From positions 1 through 20,804 of the forward strand of contig JBAWYM010000031.1 in the NCBI GenBank assembly GCA_037143575.1: a DNA stretch of 20,804 bases, read 5' to 3'. This DNA comes from JBAWYM01 sp037143575 (lineage in GTDB: Bacteria; Patescibacteriota; Gracilibacteria; Peribacterales; Peribacteraceae). Made by a program: the position numbers and the translations under genes. The notes under the pieces are model-generated. The model saw only the letters and a list, made by a program, of their open reading frames with translations. It did no database searches and had not been told where the DNA came from. Position 1 is the stretch's first letter. Each line of letters opens with the position of its first letter. This document shows positions 7,716-13,435 of the stretch, in pieces.

Positions 7716-8423
7716 ATGCCACGCATCTGTGAACAGAAACTCGCGACGGTCGCCGTATGCGCGATCTGCAAGGAAACGAAAAGTGCGAGAGCTATGAGCA
7801 AGCATCTTGAGACACATCTCAAGCAACGCGAGGAGAATAAACAATGTTCACCTGCCTTCCACCTCCGAATCGACGGCGGCGATGATGTGTTCTGGATGGA
7901 TGTCATAGTTCCTGCGGGAGCTTCGTTGATGATGTTAGATCGTTTTCTGCGTGATATCTGGCTGGAGTGTTGCGGGCACCTGAGCGCGTTTGAAATTGAG
8001 GGACGGCAGTACAACGTGTCATTTTCCGGTCTGAAAGAAATGGATGTCTTCGGCGCGCTTGACGGAGAGGAGACGATGGACATCCCGTTCGGAAAAGTGC
8101 TGCGGCCGGGACTCGTCTTCTCCCATGACTATGACTTCGGTACCACGACAACCCTGCGGCTCAGAGTCATTTCATCGGGCAAGTTCGGTAAGACGAAGAG
8201 CACTATTGAGCTTCTAGCTCGCAACGAACCGCCCGATATGCGGTGCGAATCCTGCGGCCAGAAGGCCGTCGTCGTCTGTTCCATGTGCAAGTGGAATGAC
8301 GTGGAGTCCTGGCTATGCAAGAAATGCGCGAAGAAGCATGCGGGTGCGGAGGATTGTGACGGGGAAGGCTTCCTGCCTGTCGTGAATTCACCCCGCGTCG
8401 GGGAATGCGGTTACACTGGGTAG
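7716..8423 (+). CDS. C2H2 finger + pRiA4b ORF-3-like domain + zinc-ribbon protein
   Basis: A 235-aa protein in three parts. Residues 15-34 form a C2H2-type finger (Cys15, Cys18, His30, His34). Residues about 47-165 resemble the plasmid pRiA4b ORF-3-like fold: FHLRI, W-x-DVIVPAGASLMMLDRFLRDIW, HLSAFEI and the HDYDFGTTTTLRLRVIS strand. Residues 177-214 hold further ligands (Cys177, 180, 188, 191, 201, 204, His208, Cys214), enough for two zinc sites. pRiA4b ORF-3 proteins are widespread but have no settled function; the fingers suggest nucleic-acid or protein binding. In-frame starts at GTG 7662 and ATG 7689 overlap the promoter, so ATG 7716 is preferred. Confidence 0.8.
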   Translation: MPRICEQKLATVAVCAICKETKSARAMSKHLETHLKQREENKQCSPAFHLRIDGGDDVFWMDVIVPAGASLMMLDRFLRDIWLECCGHLSAFEIEGRQYNVSFSGLKEMDVFGALDGEETMDIPFGKVLRPGLVFSHDYDFGTTTTLRLRVISSGKFGKTKSTIELLARNEPPDMRCESCGQKAVVVCSMCKWNDVESWLCKKCAKKHAGAEDCDGEGFLPVVNSPRVGECGYTG

Positions 8424-8508
8424 CGGTGCAGGTAATTGCCGTTTCAGATCGGTCATCGAACAAATTGTACGCGCTGCATGCGCGGAAGCCCATGAGTGGG
8501 TGACGTCA

Positions 8509-8537
8509 TTGCTCTATAGGCGATTCTCTGCTACAAT
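8509..8537 (+). promoter_or_regulatory. Promoter of the histidine kinase gene
   Basis: TTGCTC (8509-8514), exactly 17 nt, then TACAAT (8532-8537) preceded by TGC, an extended -10. It is among the best promoter matches in the window. The leader would be about 13 nt with no ribosome-binding site. Confidence 0.65.
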
Positions 8538-8556
8538 AGTGTGAAAACACACATCT

Positions 8557-10143
8557 ATGTCTATCTCCGAAAATCCTATCTCTACCGGCATAGCTATGTC
8601 GCCACTGCTCCCCGTCCCCATCCGGAGATCCATCCACTGGCAGCTGCTGCGGCAATTCCTTCTTCTCGCCGTATTTGCAGTGCTGCTGTGCGTCTCTGCA
8701 GCCTACTATGTCATGATGGCTATCCTACAAGAGCAGATTTTGGGTGGTGCTCAGCTACTGGCGACGGAAAAAAATATCATCATCCTCGTCAATACCCTCG
8801 TCACGGTCACCACGTTTATCATTCTGCTCGCTATTCTGCTCGCACATTTCCTCGCTCGCGGCGTAGCGCAACCTCTCTTGTTATTGAGTAGCGCCGTGGA
8901 GAAGCTCGATGCGGAGCACTGGTCATTCCAGAGGAAACTGAAGACCGGTGACGAAGTGGAATTCCTCGAGAGCAAGATCGACGATATGGCGAGGAGACTT
9001 CGGATGACGTACGAATATTTAGAGGAAGAAGTGACGAAGAGAACAGAGACCATCCGCATACAATCAGCGAAAGATCGCACCATACTTACGTCCATTCATC
9101 ATGGTATCTTGGTTTGTGATGCGCAGGGAATCGTGCAGGATAGTAATCCCGCAGCACGCTCCATGATCGGTAAAGAGAATATTGGTGTCGACGGACGGCC
9201 CTTCGATCAGATTTTCGTGCTCTCCCGACATCAAAAAATCCTTCCCATCGGCGAACATCCTGTGCAGCGTTGTCTCATTGCCCACGACATCATCCATCAA
9301 GAACCGAACGATCAGCTGAGTATCCTGCGGCCCGATCGCTCCCGTGTCCCCATCATGATCATGGTAAGCCCGCTGATGGTTGGGGATGAGTTCCTCGGTG
9401 CAATTGCGGTATTTCATGATATTACGGAGGAGCGCAAGCTCGACTACATGAAGTCGGAATTTATTTCGTTGGCCTCGCATCAATTGCGCACGCCACTCTC
9501 TGCCATCACATGGTACCTCGAACTCCTCACTTCCGATGAGCATGAACCTCTTACAGCCATGCAGAAATCGTACGTGCAGGAAATGCAGGACGCCTCGAGC
9601 AGAATGGCACACCTCATCGACGATCTCCTGCATGCTTCCGTGCTGGAAGGCGGCAATATTACCCCCACTCTCAAGCCCACAGACATCGTGACGATCGTCC
9701 GCGAAAGTACCGAGAACTCCCAGAGCCAGGCCAAAGACCGCTCCATCGGACTTTCCATAATTCTTCCCGAGCATTCCATCATGGTCAACACGGATCCCAC
9801 TCTCGTGCAGATGGTGATCAACAATCTCCTGAGCAATGCGGTGAAGTATTCAAACCCGGGAAGTACAGTGACGATAGGTCTCCATACAGACGTGCAGCAG
9901 GTACAAGTCACAGTTGCGGACAAAGGTGTAGGCATCCCGGAGGAGGACAAGATTCACATCTTCGGTCGTCTCTTCCGCGCATCCAATGTCGTGAAGATGG
10001 ACACGAACGGCACGGGCCTCGGTCTATATATTTCCCACCTCATCGCAGGACAGCTCGGTGGCTCGCTCACGTTCGAAAGCAAGATCGGTGAAGGGACGAC
10101 ATTTACGCTCGCGCTGCCGCTGGGGAAACAGAAGAAAGTATGA
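8557..10143 (+). CDS. Membrane PAS-domain sensor histidine kinase
   Basis: A 528-aa protein with two membrane helices (about 33-55 and 74-98) close together, leaving almost no extracellular sensor. Next come a HAMP-like linker with coiled coil (99-165), a PAS domain (about 172-290, ending FHDITEERKLDYMKSEF), HisKA with phospho-acceptor His308 (ASHQLRTPLSAI), and a HATPase domain with N box NNLLSNAVKYS, G1 DKGVGIP, F box FGRLFRA and G2 GTGLGLYIS. It should autophosphorylate in response to a membrane or cytoplasmic signal. No response regulator is adjacent, so it is an orphan kinase here. ATG 8557 is chosen from the promoter; ATG 8596 is possible. Confidence 0.95.
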   Translation: MSISENPISTGIAMSPLLPVPIRRSIHWQLLRQFLLLAVFAVLLCVSAAYYVMMAILQEQILGGAQLLATEKNIIILVNTLVTVTTFIILLAILLAHFLARGVAQPLLLLSSAVEKLDAEHWSFQRKLKTGDEVEFLESKIDDMARRLRMTYEYLEEEVTKRTETIRIQSAKDRTILTSIHHGILVCDAQGIVQDSNPAARSMIGKENIGVDGRPFDQIFVLSRHQKILPIGEHPVQRCLIAHDIIHQEPNDQLSILRPDRSRVPIMIMVSPLMVGDEFLGAIAVFHDITEERKLDYMKSEFISLASHQLRTPLSAITWYLELLTSDEHEPLTAMQKSYVQEMQDASSRMAHLIDDLLHASVLEGGNITPTLKPTDIVTIVRESTENSQSQAKDRSIGLSIILPEHSIMVNTDPTLVQMVINNLLSNAVKYSNPGSTVTIGLHTDVQQVQVTVADKGVGIPEEDKIHIFGRLFRASNVVKMDTNGTGLGLYISHLIAGQLGGSLTFESKIGEGTTFTLALPLGKQKKV

Positions 10144-10204
10144 GGTATCACGTATTGCGTATAACGTATGGGAACTGCACTTGAAAGCCCGCCTTCGCAC
10201 TGGA

Positions 10205-10248
10205 TGGCTTGCCAGCCGTAGCGAAGCGACACAACTGGCGAGAAGCCA
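10205..10248. other. Imperfect hairpin 3' of the kinase gene
   Basis: TGGCTTGCCAG (10205-10215) pairs with CTGGC-gag-AAGCCA (10235-10248), leaving a 3-nt bulge and a 19-nt loop. It could end the kinase message but has no U-tract. Confidence 0.45.
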
Positions 10249-10274
10249 GACTACGCGCGCGGCGTTTCGTCCGG

Positions 10275-10297
10275 CAGCCTACGCTTCGCGTAGGCTG
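10275..10297. other. Perfect 9-bp hairpin with CTTCG loop
   Basis: CAGCCTACG pairs with CGTAGGCTG around CTTCG. It abuts the tRNA-Thr-like debris. It could be a terminator without U-run or a REP-like palindrome. Confidence 0.6.
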
Positions 10298-10421
10298 GAG
10301 CCGCCTCGGGGATTTGAATGGTTCGATCGCTCACCACAGGCTCCCGGACCTACTCATTTCCCCACTTCACCCCACTCCACTGCGTTCCGCGGGGCTTCGC
10401 GGGGCAGGCAAGTGAGTTGCT
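10296..10421 (-). pseudogene. Broken tRNA-Thr copy split by two insertions
   Basis: Three blocks match the neighbouring intact tRNA-Thr in the same order and strand. 10296-10318 matches the acceptor/T-arm end with CCA. 10341-10358 matches the variable loop and 3' anticodon stem. 10409-10421 matches the 5' anticodon stem (13 of 13). They are separated by about 22 nt and about 50 nt of unrelated sequence, and the D arm and 5' acceptor are missing. It is a decayed tandem duplicate that cannot fold as a tRNA. Confidence 0.6.
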
Positions 10422-10429
10422 TTCATAAC

Positions 10430-10504
10430 TGGAGCCACCGGGGAGAATTGAACTCCCGACCTACTCATTACAAGTGAGTTGCTCTACCGCTGAGCTACGG
10501 TGGC
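10430..10504 (-). tRNA. tRNA-Thr (anticodon TGT)
   Basis: On the minus strand, acceptor GCCACCG pairs with CGGTGGC, followed by U and an encoded CCA (75 nt in all). The anticodon stem is ACTCA/TGAGT with loop CTTGTAA; the anticodon TGT lies at 10472-10470 and reads ACA. The D arm (AGCTCAGCGGTAGAGC) and T arm (GGGAG-TTCAATT-CTCCC) are both intact. It is divergent from rnpB, sharing a 74-nt gap. Confidence 0.97.
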
Positions 10505-10543
10505 GCGATCGTCATGATCAGATGGAAGAAGCCTACGAATTCC

Positions 10544-10572
10544 TTGCCCGGAACGCAATGGAGAAGGACAAT
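10544..10572 (+). promoter_or_regulatory. Promoter of rnpB
   Basis: TTGCCC (10544-10549), a 17-nt spacer and GACAAT (10567-10572). The predicted start 7 nt downstream falls at 10579, the first base of the P1 helix, which supports both calls. Confidence 0.6.
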
Positions 10573-10578
10573 GAAACT

Positions 10579-10951
10579 TCCCGCTCTTTGGATGATCGCT
10601 TGGGCAGATTTTGCTCAAGAGGAACATCCGGGCATCAATGGAACGCCTAGTGGGTAATGCCCACCTGCCCGTCATATATCCGGTAAAGACGGGTACGGAC
10701 CAGTGCCACAGAGACGTATCCCGCAAGGGGGTGAAACGCCTCGGAGTACCGAGGCTGTGGATTCGCAAGAATCCACGGTTGGCAAACTCTAGGTGATGCA
10801 AGGAGGAATTGGGTTGGTGGAATCTGCAGTGGTTCCGCTGCACCACCGGCCCCTCCGCTTGAGGCCGCAGGTAACTGCTGTCCTAGAGAGATGATCATCC
10901 TTCCGTTCTCCATAGAACGGAGGACAGAACCCGGAGTACAGAAGAGCGGGA
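10579..10951 (+). ncRNA. rnpB: RNase P RNA (class A-like)
   Basis: The catalytic RNA that matures tRNA 5' ends. P1 is a perfect 10-bp helix between 10579-10588 and 10942-10951. Conserved core words are in the right order: GAGGAACATCCGGGC (10619-10633, usual GAGGAAAGUCCGGGC), CAGTGCCACAGAGA (10701-10714), GGCAAACTC then GATGCAAGGAGGAA (10781-10808), CTTGAGGCCGCAGG..CCTAGAGAGATGA (10858-10894), and GGACAGAACCCGG (10922-10934). Internal hairpins include CCTCGG/CCGAGG (10739-10754), GTGGATTC/GAATCCAC capped by a GCAA tetraloop (10757-10776) and CCGTTCT/AGAACGG (10903-10920). The L15 region lacks an obvious GGU tRNA-binding motif on its 3' side. Ends are set by P1 and may be off by a few bases. 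Confidence 0.95.
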
Positions 10952-10972
10952 CCCAAGTGTCGGGGCTTTGTG

Positions 10973-10989
10973 CCTCGCATTTGGCGAGG
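10973..10989 (+). other. Hairpin after rnpB
   Basis: CCTCGC-ATTTG-GCGAGG, a 6-bp stem 22 nt past the RNase P RNA. It may be its terminator, though no U-tract follows. Confidence 0.35.
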
Positions 10990-11018
10990 AACATACAGAT
11001 GTCCGAAGATGCGGCCTG

Positions 11019-11027
11019 TGCTACCAT
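11019..11027 (+). promoter_or_regulatory. Extended -10 of the mntA-like gene
   Basis: TGC-TACCAT ends 15 nt before ATG 11043. No -35 is evident. Confidence 0.35.
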
Positions 11028-11042
11028 AGAACTACTTTCTTC

Positions 11043-11366
11043 ATGAATATGCGTTCTCGCAAAACAGCCACGGCGTCAGTGCGAATCCCCACCATCGCGA
11101 AGCTGCGCCCCATCGTGCTCCGCGTCACCGGAGAGTACGGCGTCACAAACGTGCGCATTTTTGGATCGTTTGCCAGAGGCGAGCAGCGAAAGACCAGCGA
11201 TGTCGATCTCCTCGTTGATCTTCCCGAAGGCATGAGCCTCCTCGATCTTTCTGGATTGAAGATTGATCTGGAGGATGCCCTTAAGCGAAAAGTGGATGTA
11301 GTCCCTGCTCGCTCCATCAAGCCCGCACTTCGTGAAAATATCCTTGCCGATGCACGTCTCTTATGA
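11043..11366 (+). CDS. mntA: MntA-type minimal nucleotidyltransferase antitoxin
   Basis: A 107-aa protein of the minimal nucleotidyltransferase group. GSFARG (41-46) opens the signature G-S-x10-D-x-D with Asp53 and Asp55; a third acidic residue is Asp85 in KRKVDVV. Characterised MntA proteins neutralise HepT by adding AMP to a tyrosine near its active site. Its stop overlaps the downstream hepT start by 4 nt (ATGA), the usual linkage of this pair. The frame is open upstream, but ATG 11043 or 11049 gives the normal N-terminus. No ribosome-binding site is seen. Confidence 0.88.
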   Translation: MNMRSRKTATASVRIPTIAKLRPIVLRVTGEYGVTNVRIFGSFARGEQRKTSDVDLLVDLPEGMSLLDLSGLKIDLEDALKRKVDVVPARSIKPALRENILADARLL

Positions 11367-11716
11367 GGAAGAGTCCAAAGAATTCTCGGCTGTATCTGGA
11401 AGATATTCTCACCGCGATTGCGAAAATCATTGAATATACCGGGGAGGGAAAAGATGCATTCATCGCCGATGAAAAAACTCAAGACGCAGTCCTCTATCAG
11501 ATTGCCATCATCGGAGAGGCTTCAGCGAAGTTACCTGCCACTCTGAAAGCGGAATATCCGGAAATTCCTTGGAGAAAAACTATCGGGATGCGCAATATTG
11601 TTATCCATGATTACTCCGAAACGGATTTATCAACAGTGTGGATTGTTGTGGAGCGAGATATTCCCATTCTCCAAAAAACCGCTCAAAGGATGCTTGAGGA
11701 AATTATTTCGGAATGA
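11363..11716 (+). CDS. hepT: HepT-type HEPN ribonuclease toxin
   Basis: A 117-aa all-helical HEPN protein (DUF86 type). It carries the catalytic R-x4-H-x-Y motif as Arg77-NIVI-His82-Asp-Tyr84, preceded by the typical GEA(S)AKLP and PEIPWRKTIGMRN segments. HEPN toxins of this type cut RNA; in characterised systems Tyr84's equivalent is AMPylated by MntA. The motif is complete, so the toxin is probably active. It is translationally coupled to mntA by a 4-nt overlap and sits just downstream of rnpB. The two genes form a complete type VII-like toxin-antitoxin operon. Confidence 0.9.
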   Translation: MRKSPKNSRLYLEDILTAIAKIIEYTGEGKDAFIADEKTQDAVLYQIAIIGEASAKLPATLKAEYPEIPWRKTIGMRNIVIHDYSETDLSTVWIVVERDIPILQKTAQRMLEEIISE

Positions 11717-11721
11717 TGAGC

Positions 11722-11769
11722 ATCGGTATTGCAGAAACCGCCTTCATTTTCCTCACTACCGATTCTGCA
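11722..11769 (+). other. Interleaved inverted repeats 3' of hepT
   Basis: ATCGGTA (11722-11728) pairs with TACCGAT (11757-11763). TGCAGAA (11730-11736) pairs with TTCTGCA (11763-11769). The order A-B-A'-B' allows either a pseudoknot or two mutually exclusive hairpins. It may end the hepT message or regulate what follows. Confidence 0.45.
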
Positions 11770-11791
11770 GGTCCTTCCCATCCCGCAAAAA

Positions 11792-11807
11792 TGTGATAAT
11801 TATTCAC
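11792..11807 (+). promoter_or_regulatory. Extended -10 and dyad upstream of the NRAMP-like gene
   Basis: TGT-GATAAT (11792-11800) is an extended -10 within a near-palindrome GTGATAATTATTCAC (11793-11807), a shape expected of a repressor operator. The leader to ATG 11891 would be about 84 nt. An alternative weaker promoter is TTGCTA (11829) - 17 nt - TAGGGT (11852). Confidence 0.4.
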
Positions 11808-11890
11808 GTATTCCGGTCACTTTAAGCCTTGCTAAAGACCAAAACGGAGAATAGGGTTCCCCAAACTTCGGACGAATTTCTGCCCTGATC

Positions 11891-13162
11891 ATGCGTACGA
11901 TCTCCGGACTCTACTATCGGTTTAAACGCATTTGGAAAGCCATCCGGCTGTACCTGATGATTTCCGGACCCGGGATTATCGTCATGCTCGCGGATAACGA
12001 CGCCGGCGGGATCACCACGTATGCCGCGACCGGCGCGAAGTATGGATACGCGCTCATCTGGTTTCTCGTCCTCCTCGGACCCATCGCCTACTACGTCCAG
12101 GAGATGACAGTGCGTCTGGGAGCAGTGACGAAACGCGGTCACGCCGAGGCGATCTTCGATGCATTCGGCTCGTTTTGGGGCTGGTTCTCGCTGCTCGATC
12201 TCGTCCTCGTGAACTGGCTCACCCTCGTCACGGAATTCATCGGCATGACGGCGGCGCTCTCCATTTTCGGCGTCCCACCGATCCTCACCGTCATCATGGT
12301 CTGCGTGATCATGGGGATCATGGTGCTCCGCGGGAAGTACTGGACATGGGAAAAGATCAGCTTCCTCTTTTGCGCGCTCAATCTCGTCTACATCCCGGCC
12401 GCCTTCATGGTGCATCCGTCCGTTTCGGACATCATCCATCAGGGAATGATCCCGAACTTTCCGGGCGGTTTCTCCGCGCAGCTCTTCTTCTTCCTCATGG
12501 CGAATATCGGCACGACCATCGCCCCGTGGATGATCTTCTTCCAGCAGAGTTCGGTGGTGGATAAAGGGCTGCAGGAAAAAGATATCCCGTGGGGAAAACT
12601 GGACACGATGATCGGAGCGTTCTTCACCGTCCTCGTCGCAATCTTCTGCATCGTCGTCACCGGGACCCTTTTGAAAGGTGTGGATATCCAGAGCGCCGCA
12701 GAAGCCGCCACTCAACTCCTGACGGTTAATACCTATATTGGAACATTCCTTGCGATAGGCCTCTTCAACGCCGGATTCCTCGGCGCCATCTGCATCTCAC
12801 TCGCCAGCTCCTGGGCGTTCGGCGAAGTCTTCGGCTGGGCGCACTCCCTCAACCACAACATCAAGGAAGCACCGTGGTTCTATGCATCGTACTTCCTCAC
12901 CCTCATCACCGCGGGAAGTATCACCCTCATCCCTGGAGCGCCACTGGTCCTCATCACACTCTTCGTACAGGTCATCGCAGTGACACTCCTCCCGGCCGCC
13001 CTCGTCTTTCTGATCCTCCTCCTCAACGACGCCTCGATCATGGGGAAATTCCGAAACTCGCTCCTCCAGAATATCATCAGCGTGACGATCGTCGTTGCAC
13101 TCATTCTCCTCTCGACCCTCTATAGTCTCAGCGCGCTCTTCCCCTCCCTCTTCGCGGCCTGA
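11891..13162 (+). CDS. NRAMP-related divalent metal (probably Mg2+) transporter
   Basis: A 423-aa membrane protein of the SLC11/NRAMP family with about eleven helices. The TM1 region SGPGIIVMLADNDAGGITTYAATGAKYGY aligns with the family's GPG...DPGN...GAxxGY. The metal-site Asp is kept (Asp37), but the Asn is Gly40. In TM6 the family's Met-Pro-His is Ala211-Pro212-Trp213. Loss of the Met thioether, which favours soft transition metals, and of the Asn is as described for NRAMP-related Mg transporters (NRMT). The adjacent MgtE-like gene supports magnesium. Canonical Mn2+/Fe2+ uptake remains the alternative. It is first in an apparent three-gene operon; no ribosome-binding site precedes ATG 11891. 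Confidence 0.88.
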   Translation: MRTISGLYYRFKRIWKAIRLYLMISGPGIIVMLADNDAGGITTYAATGAKYGYALIWFLVLLGPIAYYVQEMTVRLGAVTKRGHAEAIFDAFGSFWGWFSLLDLVLVNWLTLVTEFIGMTAALSIFGVPPILTVIMVCVIMGIMVLRGKYWTWEKISFLFCALNLVYIPAAFMVHPSVSDIIHQGMIPNFPGGFSAQLFFFLMANIGTTIAPWMIFFQQSSVVDKGLQEKDIPWGKLDTMIGAFFTVLVAIFCIVVTGTLLKGVDIQSAAEAATQLLTVNTYIGTFLAIGLFNAGFLGAICISLASSWAFGEVFGWAHSLNHNIKEAPWFYASYFLTLITAGSITLIPGAPLVLITLFVQVIAVTLLPAALVFLILLLNDASIMGKFRNSLLQNIISVTIVVALILLSTLYSLSALFPSLFAA

Positions 13163-13183
13163 TCCCAGCCTTCCCGGAATCCT

Positions 13184-13381
13184 ATGTTCTCCTCCCTCCT
13201 CCGCAAGATCGGCACGCTCTTCCCGTTTCGGTTTCAGAAGATCCGCGAAATCAACCGGCGCTACGCCAAACCACGCATTCACACGAGCCCGGGTGTCTCA
13301 CTCGCACTCCTCTTCCTGCGGCTCTATCTGATCTTCCTCGTCGCCGTGCTGTGCTATAAATTCGTGACGATTATCCGATGA
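13184..13381 (+). CDS. Small single-span membrane protein (65 aa)
   Basis: A 65-aa peptide with a strongly basic, amphipathic N-terminal part (RKIGTLFPFRFQKIREINRRYAKPR) and one C-terminal membrane helix (about residues 38-61, VSLALLFLRLYLIFLVAVLCYKF). By charge it should sit with its N-terminus in the cytoplasm. It starts 21 nt after the NRAMP-like stop and ends 54 nt before the MgtE-like start, on the same strand. I do not know the family. It may be an accessory subunit linking the transporter and the soluble regulator; this is inference from position. It could still be a chance open frame. Confidence 0.6.
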   Translation: MFSSLLRKIGTLFPFRFQKIREINRRYAKPRIHTSPGVSLALLFLRLYLIFLVAVLCYKFVTIIR

Positions 13382-13435
13382 GATGCATACCTTCCTGCCT
13401 TTCCTGCCCTCGCCCCCCCTCCCTGCCCACCCCTC

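Noticed and set aside
10359..10408. Group I intron in the tRNA-Thr anticodon loop
   Set aside because: The insert is only about 50 nt and the copy lacks its 5' half, so it cannot be a spliced tRNA; it fits a decayed duplicate better.
10484..11027. Open frames across the rnpB locus on either strand
   Set aside because: The region folds as RNase P RNA with conserved core words, so these frames are incidental.
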